From contig NZ_FUYM01000013.1 of the NCBI RefSeq assembly GCF_900167915.1, positions 1 through 64,000 of the forward strand: 64,000 bases of DNA. Reading direction: 5' to 3'. This document shows, piece by piece, positions 8,432-15,489 of this stretch. The DNA comes from Rhizorhabdus histidinilytica. Its GTDB lineage: Bacteria; Pseudomonadota; Alphaproteobacteria; Sphingomonadales; Sphingomonadaceae. Numbering within the stretch: the first letter of the stretch is position 1; each line of letters starts with the position of its first letter. The notes under the pieces were generated by a model. The model saw only the letters and a list, made by a program, of their open reading frames with translations, did not search any database and had not been told where the DNA came from. Both the position numbers and the translations under genes were made by a program.

Positions 8432-9568
8432 ATGAATCCGGTACGAATGGCCATGATTGGAGGCGGTCCGGGCTCGTTCATGGGGCCGGTCCACCGGCGC
8501 GCGGCGTCTCTGGACGGCCTCGTACGGCTGGTCGCGGGAGCTTTCAGCCCGGACGAGGCGCGAAACAGGCTCGCCGCCGAGGAAGCGGGAATCCCGGCGG
8601 CGCGCAGCTCGACCGATGCGATCGCGCTGCTCGATCGCGAAGCCGCATTGCCCGAGGATGAGCGGGCGGAGCTGGTCAGCATCGTCGCGCCCAACCACGT
8701 CCATGCGGAGGTCGCGGCAGCGGCCCTGAAACGCGGCTTCGCGCTGTTCTGCGAGAAGCCGCTCGCGCGCGATATCGCCGAAGCCCGCGAGGTCGTCGAA
8801 CTGGCCACGTCGCAGCCGGGCCGAGTCGCGATGGCCTATACCTATCAGGGCTATCCGATGGTCCATGAGGCGCGCGCGCTGGTCGCGGCCGGGACCATCG
8901 GGGATTTGCGGCGCGTCTCCGCCAGCTATACCCAGGGATGGCTTGCCGAACGCGCGGAGCAGCACGGCAATGCCCAGGCGGCGTGGCGCACGGACCCCGC
9001 CCGTTCGGGAAGCAGCGGCTGCTTCGGCGACATCGGCGTACATGCCCAGACCATGATCGAGTTCCTGTCGGGCGAGCCGATTGCCGAGGTGATGGCCGAC
9101 ATCCAGGTCGCCGTACCGGGCCGGCGGCTCGACGATGACGGCGGCCTGCTGTTGCGGATGACGGGCGGCGCGCGCGGCACGCTCGTCGCCAGCCAGGTCT
9201 GCGCGGGCGAGCAGAATCGGTTCGAGGTGACGCTGTTCGGTTCGAAGGGATCCCTGCGCTGGGCACAGGAGCAGCCGACCCAGATCGTCTTCACCGACGC
9301 GGCGGGACGCGCGACGATCGTGTCGGCCAATCCGGCGATGATGATCGACCCGGCCGCGCGCGCGGCGCTGCGGCTGCCGGGCGGCCATCCCGAAGGCTAT
9401 ATCGAAGCCCTGGCAAACCTGTATCGTGCCTTTGCGTGGAGACTTCGGGGCCTTGGCGAATGCCCCCTCCCCCTCCCCGGCATCGATCGCGGCCTGAGCA
9501 GCCTCGCCTTCATCGAGGCCGTTCTCGAAAGCAGCCGAACCCGCGGCTGGGTCGCGGTGAAAAGCTGA
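8432..9568 (+). CDS. Gfo/Idh/MocA family oxidoreductase
   Basis: A 378-residue NAD(P)-dependent sugar oxidoreductase. The N-terminal Rossmann motif is MIGGGPGSFMGPVH, FCEKPLARD carries the family Glu-Lys-Pro active-site signature, and the second domain has GCFGDIGVHAQTM with the expected Asp and His. There is no export signal, so it acts in the cytoplasm. In keto-glycoside loci such enzymes reduce or interconvert 3-keto sugars. It is followed 17 bp later by a TIM-barrel isomerase in the same direction, making a two-gene operon under the operator at 8381. The precise sugar is unknown. Confidence 0.92.
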   Translation: MNPVRMAMIGGGPGSFMGPVHRRAASLDGLVRLVAGAFSPDEARNRLAAEEAGIPAARSSTDAIALLDREAALPEDERAELVSIVAPNHVHAEVAAAALKRGFALFCEKPLARDIAEAREVVELATSQPGRVAMAYTYQGYPMVHEARALVAAGTIGDLRRVSASYTQGWLAERAEQHGNAQAAWRTDPARSGSSGCFGDIGVHAQTMIEFLSGEPIAEVMADIQVAVPGRRLDDDGGLLLRMTGGARGTLVASQVCAGEQNRFEVTLFGSKGSLRWAQEQPTQIVFTDAAGRATIVSANPAMMIDPAARAALRLPGGHPEGYIEALANLYRAFAWRLRGLGECPLPLPGIDRGLSSLAFIEAVLESSRTRGWVAVKS

Positions 9569-9585
9569 TCCCCCTGGAGTCGGAC

Positions 9586-10644
9586 ATGCGCACCATCAAA
9601 GGCCCCGCCCTCTTTCTGGCCCAGTTCATGGGCGATGCCGCGCCGTTCGACCGGCTCGAGGCGATCGCACCCTGGGTAGCCGACTGCGGCTACGTTGGCG
9701 TCCAGCTTCCCTCCAACGACCCGCGCTGCATGGATCTGGCGCTGGCGGCGGAAAGCGATGCCTATTGCGACGACCTCAAGGGCCTGCTGGCGGATCACGG
9801 CCTGGTCGTCACCGAGCTTTCGACCCACATCCAGGGCCAGATGATCGCCGTTCATCCGGCGATCCGTCCCTTGTTCGAGACATTCCTCCCCGAACCGCTG
9901 CGCAAGGCATCGGATAGCGAGCGGCTGGAATGGGCGACCGACCAGTTGCTGCTCGCCGCCCGTGCCAGCCGGCGCCTTGGCCTCGACGCATCGGCGACAT
10001 TCTCGGGCGCCTTGCTGTGGCCCATGGTCTATCCCTGGCCACAACGGCCGGCGGGACTGGTCGAAGAGGGGTTCGCCGAGCTCGCCCGCCGCTGGACGCC
10101 CATCCTCGATGCCTATGAGGATGCGGGCGTCGATCTCTGTTACGAAATCCATCCCGGCGAAGACCTGCACGACGGGGCGAGCTTCGAGCGCTTCCTCGAT
10201 GCGGTGGGCCATCATCGCCGCGCGTCGATTCTCTACGATCCGAGCCACCTGCTGTTGCAGCAGCTCGACTATCTCGCCTTTCTCGACCTCTATCATGACC
10301 GCATCAGGATGATGCACGTGAAGGATGCCGAGTTCCGGCCCGATGGGCGCAACGGAGTCTATGGGGGCTATCAGGGCTGGACCGATCGCGCGGGCCGCTT
10401 CCGGTCGCTGGGCGACGGGCAGATCGATTTCGGCGCGATATTCTCCAAGCTCGCCCAATATGACTTTGCCGGCTGGGCCGTGGTCGAATGGGAATGCGCC
10501 CTCAAGGATTCGGCGGTCGGCGCGCGCGAGGGCGCGGCCTTCGTCAAGCGCCACATCATTCCCGTCACCGGGCATAGCTTCGACGATTTCGTCGGCGGCG
10601 GCGTGCGGGACGATCAGCGCAATCGCCGGATACTCGGCCTCTGA
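9586..10644 (+). CDS. sugar phosphate isomerase/epimerase (xylose isomerase-like TIM barrel)
   Basis: A 352-residue cytoplasmic TIM-barrel protein. The metal-binding set typical of the family is visible in CYEIHPGEDLHDG (Glu, His), ILYDPSHLLLQQ (Asp, His), MMHVKDAEF (His) and VVEWECALKD (Glu). The start at 9586 (ATG, with CTGGAG upstream) is chosen because homology begins at MRTIKGPALF; the longer frame overlaps the end of the preceding gene without homology. It is paired with the Gfo/Idh/MocA gene, a common partnership in keto-sugar and inositol-type catabolism. It differs from the exported paralogue at 992-1951 in having no signal peptide. Confidence 0.88.
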   Translation: MRTIKGPALFLAQFMGDAAPFDRLEAIAPWVADCGYVGVQLPSNDPRCMDLALAAESDAYCDDLKGLLADHGLVVTELSTHIQGQMIAVHPAIRPLFETFLPEPLRKASDSERLEWATDQLLLAARASRRLGLDASATFSGALLWPMVYPWPQRPAGLVEEGFAELARRWTPILDAYEDAGVDLCYEIHPGEDLHDGASFERFLDAVGHHRRASILYDPSHLLLQQLDYLAFLDLYHDRIRMMHVKDAEFRPDGRNGVYGGYQGWTDRAGRFRSLGDGQIDFGAIFSKLAQYDFAGWAVVEWECALKDSAVGAREGAAFVKRHIIPVTGHSFDDFVGGGVRDDQRNRRILGL

Positions 10645-10695
10645 TCCCACCTGGCTCGCCACCCGACCACGCCCGGGCGGCCAGGCGAAAAAACC

Positions 10696-12123
10696 TCAGG
10701 CCGAGACGTTCCCGTCGAGCCGCGCGCGCGCCGCCTGGACGGCATAGCCGCCGTTCCGCCGGTCGTTCAGTGCGACCGCCCCGAGCAGCAGGCAGACCAG
10801 CGCGGCGAACGGCACCAGATAGCGGAAGGACAGCAGGCCCGAGCGGTTCTCGCCGGCATGGAGCAGCGGCCCGGCGGTCGCGGCGATGCCCGGCCCTGCC
10901 TCACCCGCCGTGGCGCGGCGCAGGAAGTCGCGTGTCGCCTCGGGCGATGCGCGCCCTTCCACGATCGCACGGGCGGCGCCCTTGAGCGGACCGGCCTGCC
11001 CTTGCGCATCGGCGGCGACGGCGCGGACGGCAGCCGGAGGGATGGCGTCGAGCAGATGCGAGTCCGCGACCCGGCCGAGCAGCGGGGTCGTCACGACCCC
11101 GACGGCAAGCGACCCGACCGCCGCCATCAGGCCGAGCCCCAGGGCCCCGGTGCGCGGCGCCCGCTCCGCGACGAAGCCCATCATCGTCGGCCAGACGACG
11201 GAGATGCCGATGGCGAAAACCAGGGCGGCGACGACGGTCTGAACCAGCCCCTGTGCGAAGCTCAGCCCCAGCAGGCCGACCCCGGCGACCGCGACGCACC
11301 CCGTCAGCAGCACCGGCGGCGAGACGCGATCCAGGATCGCATGGGCATTGGCACGGGTGAGCGCCATCACCCCGTTGATCAGCACGAGAACGAGGATGCC
11401 CGGCAGGCCCCCGGCCTCCAGCACGGCGGGGATCCAGCGATTCGGCCCCAATTCCAGGCTCATCGTCATCATCATCAGGATGAGGAACAACCAGAGGATC
11501 GGCGTCGATGCGACGGCCTTGAACGCATCGGCCAGCGGCGCTCCATGCTCGGCCGCCTCGGTCGGCGGGAAATGGGCGCGCCAGAGAAGCGCCGCATAGA
11601 CAAGCGTCGGCACGATCACCGCGATCAGCTTCACCCGCCAGTCGACCGAGAGCAGATCCAGGCCCCAGATGGCGAGCCCGCCGATCACGATGCCTCCCGG
11701 AAACCAGAGATGGAGGCGGTTGAGCATCGCCGCCTTGCGGTCACGATACAGCGTGGCGACCAGCGGATTGCACACCGCCTCGACCATGCCGTTGGCGACG
11801 GCCAGCACCAGGGCGCCGGCGAAGAGCCCTGCGAAACTCCCCGCGGTGACGAACAGCAGCACGCCGCCGACATGGCCGAGGCAGGCCAGCCGCATCAGGT
11901 TCCGCATGCCGAACACGTCGCACAGCGAGGAGAAGCCGATCTGGGAGATCGCCATGCCCCACAGCGCGGCGCCGCCGATCAGGCCGACCTGGGCATTGTC
12001 GAGCAGGAACTCTCCCTTGAGGTCGTACATCACGCCGCTCATCGCGGCAAAACTGAACGCCAGGGCCGTCACGGCGGCACAGCTACCGGCGAACAAACGC
12101 CCTCTCGACTCCGTCCCCTCCAT
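10696..12123 (-). CDS. MFS transporter
   Basis: A 475-residue inner-membrane transporter with about twelve hydrophobic segments, beginning with GSCAAVTALAFSFAAMSGVM. The first cytoplasmic loop region reads SSLCDVFGMRNLMRLAC, in the place of the MFS loop 2-3 motif. A long soluble insert near residues 370-440 is rich in Ala, Asp and Gly. The start at 12123 has GGGAG nine bases upstream and begins the first membrane helix at the right distance; the longer frame runs antisense into the LacI gene. A LacI-type operator lies 20 bases upstream. It probably imports the sugar or its oxidised product from the periplasm. Confidence 0.88.
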   Translation of the reverse strand: MEGTESRGRLFAGSCAAVTALAFSFAAMSGVMYDLKGEFLLDNAQVGLIGGAALWGMAISQIGFSSLCDVFGMRNLMRLACLGHVGGVLLFVTAGSFAGLFAGALVLAVANGMVEAVCNPLVATLYRDRKAAMLNRLHLWFPGGIVIGGLAIWGLDLLSVDWRVKLIAVIVPTLVYAALLWRAHFPPTEAAEHGAPLADAFKAVASTPILWLFLILMMMTMSLELGPNRWIPAVLEAGGLPGILVLVLINGVMALTRANAHAILDRVSPPVLLTGCVAVAGVGLLGLSFAQGLVQTVVAALVFAIGISVVWPTMMGFVAERAPRTGALGLGLMAAVGSLAVGVVTTPLLGRVADSHLLDAIPPAAVRAVAADAQGQAGPLKGAARAIVEGRASPEATRDFLRRATAGEAGPGIAATAGPLLHAGENRSGLLSFRYLVPFAALVCLLLGAVALNDRRNGGYAVQAARARLDGNVSA

Positions 12124-12142
12124 TCGACGACTCCCATATTTA

Positions 12143-12156
12143 TGTAATGCTTTACA
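12143..12156. promoter_or_regulatory. LacI-type operator, copy 6
   Basis: TGTAATGCTTTACA, with perfect 5-bp arms TGTAA/TTACA, lies 20 bases before the MFS transporter start. Confidence 0.65.
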
Positions 12157-12262
12157 GAACGAATTGCGCATGCCATCGCTTCCGTCAAGCCTACTTCTCC
12201 AAGCGTTGACTTTCTCACGGATTCGGTGGCCACTGCCCTTCAATGCCGCTTTGATCCGCATG

Positions 12263-12276
12263 TGGGATCCATTACA
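12263..12276. promoter_or_regulatory. LacI-type operator, copy 7 (autoregulatory)
   Basis: TGGGATCCATTACA lies 28 bases before the start of the LacI-family gene itself and closely resembles copy 3. It would give negative autoregulation. Confidence 0.55.
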
Positions 12277-12304
12277 TGCGATGTCCGGGTCGGCTGGAGG
12301 GGCA

Positions 12305-13318
12305 ATGAGTACGATCAAGATGGTTGCGGCCCGCGCGGGCGTTTCGACGGCAACCGTGTCGCGCGCGCTGAGCAATCCCGACATCGTCGTCCCGGAAACG
12401 CGGGCCAAGGTGCAGGCCGCGATCGAGGAACTCGGCTACGCCCCCAATTTCGCGGCGAAGAGCCTGCGGATGCTGCGCACCTCGAAGATCGTCATGATGG
12501 TGCCCGACGTATCGAACCCCTTCTTCTCGGAGGTTCTGCGCCGGGCCGAGGACATGGCGGAACAGGCCGGCTATTCGGTGCTGCTCGGCGACACGCGCGA
12601 TGACGCGAACCGGGAGGCCCAGTTCGCCGACATGCTCCAGCGCAAGGAGGTGGACGGGGTGATCTTCCTCGGCCACCGCATGCCGGTGACGCTGGTCAAC
12701 GCGGTCAAGGACAAGGGACCCCGGGCGCCGATCGTCAATAGCTGCGACTTCTCACCGGCCTTTGGCGTTTCCGGCGTGCATATCGATAATGTCCGCGCGG
12801 CGCAGGAGGCGATGGCGCTGCTCCAGTCGATGGGCCATCGGCGGATAGGCATCGTCACGGGGCCCGTCGAAAGCAACATCACCAGCGACCGGCTGACCGG
12901 CGTGCAGCGCGCCGCCGAGACTCCGGGGCGCGAGACCGAGCTGCTGATCCGCCATGCGGATTATACGATCGAGGCGGGGCAGCGCGAGACCGAGCGCCTT
13001 CTCGCCCTGCCCGCGCGTCCGACCGCGATCTTCTGCTTCAGCGACGAGATGGCGGTGGGGGCGCTTGCCGCGTGCCGCGCTTATGACCTCCAATGCCCGC
13101 GCGACCTGTCGATCGTCGGCTTCGACGACATCCGCTACGCCCGCTATCTAGATCCGCCGCTGACGACGGTGCGGCAGCCGATGGAGCTGATCGGCAAGAC
13201 CGCGGTCAGGCTATTGCTCGCCATCATCGATGGCACCGCCACGGAAACCCGGATAGTAACGCTCGATCATGAACTGGTCGTGCGCGGCAGCACCGGTCCG
13301 GCCCCTATATTCCGGTAA
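12305..13318 (+). CDS. LacI family transcriptional regulator
   Basis: A 337-residue regulator. Residues 1-50 form the LacI helix-turn-helix and hinge (VAARAGVSTATVSRALSNPD, then ELGYAPNFAAKSLR). The rest is a periplasmic-binding-protein-like sensor with IVMMVPDVSNPFFSE, RRIGIVTGP and STPGDLS-type SIVGFDDIRYARYLDPPLTT. The ATG at 12305 has a strong GGAGG upstream. Seven matching palindromes lie between 2044 and 12276, including one just before this gene, so it is the probable local repressor of the glycoside module. The effector is presumably a sugar or its phosphate. Confidence 0.93.
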   Translation: MSTIKMVAARAGVSTATVSRALSNPDIVVPETRAKVQAAIEELGYAPNFAAKSLRMLRTSKIVMMVPDVSNPFFSEVLRRAEDMAEQAGYSVLLGDTRDDANREAQFADMLQRKEVDGVIFLGHRMPVTLVNAVKDKGPRAPIVNSCDFSPAFGVSGVHIDNVRAAQEAMALLQSMGHRRIGIVTGPVESNITSDRLTGVQRAAETPGRETELLIRHADYTIEAGQRETERLLALPARPTAIFCFSDEMAVGALAACRAYDLQCPRDLSIVGFDDIRYARYLDPPLTTVRQPMELIGKTAVRLLLAIIDGTATETRIVTLDHELVVRGSTGPAPIFR

Positions 13319-13728
13319 CTCGACCCGTCATTCCCTGCTTCTGACTGAATGTCCGCGCCGAAGCCGGTGCCCCGGCCACCGACTGAGACGGCTTTGCGGC
13401 CACCTCCCGCCGTGGCGATCAGCTCCATCGCGCGATTTCGTGGTGATCAGAAGGTGTTGGTTAGTTACACGCCGTCATTTAGCTCGGTCAGGCCCGATAT
13501 TTCCCATCTGATCGCGCAACTGGGAACGTTCGAGCGCGCCGCCGCCGCCATCTACAGGAACGATCGGCCATCGACCTTGTTCGCGTCGGTCGCCAGGCAC
13601 ATCCATCCCCACCGGTTGCCACTCGGACCACGGCGCGTGGACACGTCGCACGTGCATATTTCGCTCGCTCTCTCCGACCAAATCCATTAAATGTCCTTTG
13701 GACAACAAGATGTCTAAGGAGTTTCTGG
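13319..13728. other. 410-bp intergenic stretch without a recognised gene
   Basis: It lies between the LacI gene and the class II aldolase. Short frames of about 100 codons exist on both strands, but none has a recognisable domain, a clear ribosome-binding site or codon use that stands out. The only structure I can point to is the palindrome TGTCCTTTGGACA at 13692-13704. It could be decayed coding sequence or a long leader. Confidence 0.5.
13692..13704. promoter_or_regulatory. perfect palindrome upstream of class II aldolase
   Basis: TGTCCTTTGGACA, arms TGTCC/GGACA around TTT, centred about 30 bp before the aldolase start; another half site TGTC follows at 13711. It is operator-like, but the regulator is unknown. 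Confidence 0.35.
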
Positions 13729-14520
13729 ATGACGATCGGGTATGAAGGTCTTCGAGAGGACAGTGCGACGGTGGTCGCACGCACCTATGGCGACATGGAA
13801 CGCCAGATCGTCGCGGGCGGGTTCACCCTGAAGGAGAAGATCGCCCTCGCCTGCCGTTTCCTGGCCGATGAAGGGCATGCCATGTCGCTGGCCGGCCAGA
13901 TCAGCGTCCGCAACGACGACGGCAGCTTCTGGACCACCGGCTTCGCGCACGGCTTCGCCGACACGACCGCCGGCAACCTGGTCCGCGTCAACGCCAATCT
14001 CGAAGTGCTCGAGGGGGAGGGCATGGCCAATCCCGGTGCCCGCTTCCACAGCTGGATCTACGCCGCGCGGCCCGATCTGCGCGCAATCGTCCACACCCAT
14101 CCCCCCCACGCCTCGGCGATCGCGATGGCCGGCGAACGGCTGGTGATCAGCCATATGGACATGGCGATGCTGCACGACGAGATCGCCTATCTCGACCGCT
14201 GGCCCGGCGTTCCGCTCGCCAATGAGGAGGGCGAGATCATCTCGACCGCGCTCGGCGACAGGAACGCGATCCTGCTCGTCAACCATGGCGCCCTCGCCGC
14301 CGGCGGGACGGTGGAACAGGCCACCTTCCTGCTCGCGTCGATGGAGCACGCCGCACGCCTGCAGCTTCTCTGCCGGGGTGCCGGCTATCGGCCCATAGCG
14401 GTGGCGGACGATCTCGCCGCGGACGCCAAGCGCTTCATGACCAAGCCGAAATTCATCCAGGCGACGTTCGACTATTGGTGCCGCCAGACGCTGCGCCGCC
14501 ATCCGGAGGTGCTGGGCTGA
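13729..14520 (+). CDS. class II aldolase/adducin family protein
   Basis: A 263-residue class II aldolase. The zinc ligands are visible in HTHPPHASAIA (His-x-His) and the later NHGALAAGG (third His). HAMSLAGQISVRNDDGSFW corresponds to the N-terminal phosphate/substrate-binding region. The start ATG at 13729 has AAGGAG upstream. Family members include fuculose-phosphate aldolase and various decarboxylases or dehydratases of aromatic pathways, and in proteobacterial catabolic loci the substrate is often not a sugar phosphate. Convergent with the esterase at 14531, it stands alone on its strand. Confidence 0.88.
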   Translation: MTIGYEGLREDSATVVARTYGDMERQIVAGGFTLKEKIALACRFLADEGHAMSLAGQISVRNDDGSFWTTGFAHGFADTTAGNLVRVNANLEVLEGEGMANPGARFHSWIYAARPDLRAIVHTHPPHASAIAMAGERLVISHMDMAMLHDEIAYLDRWPGVPLANEEGEIISTALGDRNAILLVNHGALAAGGTVEQATFLLASMEHAARLQLLCRGAGYRPIAVADDLAADAKRFMTKPKFIQATFDYWCRQTLRRHPEVLG

Positions 14521-14530
14521 CGAGCGGCCC

Positions 14531-15472
14531 TCATGCGACGAGCCGGCCCAATGCGCCGGCCATCGCCCGCACCGCACGGTCGGCCTCGACGCTGATCGCA
14601 TCGAGCAGGTTGAAGCCATGGACCAGCGTCGGGAAATGCAGATGCTCGACCGGCGTTCCGGCGTGGGCCAGCGCCTCGGCATAGCCGATCCCGTCGTCCC
14701 TCACCGGATCATAGCCGGCGGTGGCGACGATCGCGGGCGCGAGCCCCGCAAGGTTCCCGAACATCGGCGAGGCCCGCGGATCGGTGCGGTCGATGCCGGC
14801 CGGTAGATATTGATCGGCATACCAGCGTATCTCGGCATCGGTCAGGAGATAGCCGCTCCCCAACCGCTCGCGCGATCCCCCCGGCGGCGGCGGGCTGGCG
14901 AGGTCGGTCGCCGGGCAGATCAGCAGCTGCCCGGCCAGCCCGACCCCCGCCTTCGCTGCCGCCTGGGCCGCGACGGCCGCCAGCGCCCCGCCCGCGGAAT
15001 CGCCCCCGACCGCGAGCCTGCGTGGATCGAGGCCCAGTTCCTCCGCCCGCGCCCGCACCGCTTCGAGAGCGGCGACGGCATCCTCGGGCGCAGCCGGAAA
15101 GGGGTTTTCGGGGGCCAGCCGATAATCGACCGAGACCACCGCGCAGCCCACCAGCGTGGCAATGCGCCGGCAGAAGACGTCATGGCTTTCGATGTCTCCG
15201 ACCACCCAGCCGCCGCCATGGAAGAATACCAGCGCTGCCGATGGCCGCTCTCCAGCCGCCGGGCGATAGATGCGGCCGGCCAGCGGAGGCGCGGCACGAA
15301 GCTCCATATCCCGTGTCTCCACACCCTCGACGGGCGGCCGCCCGGCGTTGAAGGAGGCCAGCATCGCGTTGATGCCGGCCCGCATGTCCGCGGCGGTGAG
15401 CCGTCCGAAATCGGGCGGCCCGGCGGCATTGGCCCGGTCGAGCAACGGCTGGATCTGCGGATCGACGGCCAT
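14531..15472 (-). CDS. alpha/beta hydrolase, hormone-sensitive-lipase (HSL) family
   Basis: A 313-residue esterase. VFFHGGGWVVGD is the oxyanion-hole motif of the HSL family, GGDSAGGALAA holds the nucleophile Ser, DPVRDDGIGYAEAL holds the acid Asp and LVHGFNLLDA the catalytic His. The start at 15472 has GGGGAAGG upstream and homology begins at MAVDPQIQPLLD. It follows the TBDR 15490-17823 in the same direction with a 17-bp gap, so the two are probably an operon: import of an ester or acylated compound followed by hydrolysis. No signal peptide is seen, so it acts in the cytoplasm. Confidence 0.9.
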   Translation of the reverse strand: MAVDPQIQPLLDRANAAGPPDFGRLTAADMRAGINAMLASFNAGRPPVEGVETRDMELRAAPPLAGRIYRPAAGERPSAALVFFHGGGWVVGDIESHDVFCRRIATLVGCAVVSVDYRLAPENPFPAAPEDAVAALEAVRARAEELGLDPRRLAVGGDSAGGALAAVAAQAAAKAGVGLAGQLLICPATDLASPPPPGGSRERLGSGYLLTDAEIRWYADQYLPAGIDRTDPRASPMFGNLAGLAPAIVATAGYDPVRDDGIGYAEALAHAGTPVEHLHFPTLVHGFNLLDAISVEADRAVRAMAGALGRLVA

Positions 15473-15489
15473 GGCCTTCCCCTGGGAAG

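Noticed and set aside
10645-10695. Terminator between the convergent isomerase and MFS genes
   Set aside because: CCTGGC/GCCAGG arms enclose a long loop and the A run lies on only one side. Too weak to call.
13444-13472. Eighth LacI-type operator after the LacI gene
   Set aside because: TGGTTAGTTACA is only 12 bp, so the spacing is wrong for the 14-bp palindrome.
13349-13690. 113-codon open frame in the gap before the class II aldolase as a gene
   Set aside because: No recognisable domain, no Shine-Dalgarno sequence and an odd His/Arg/Pro-rich composition.
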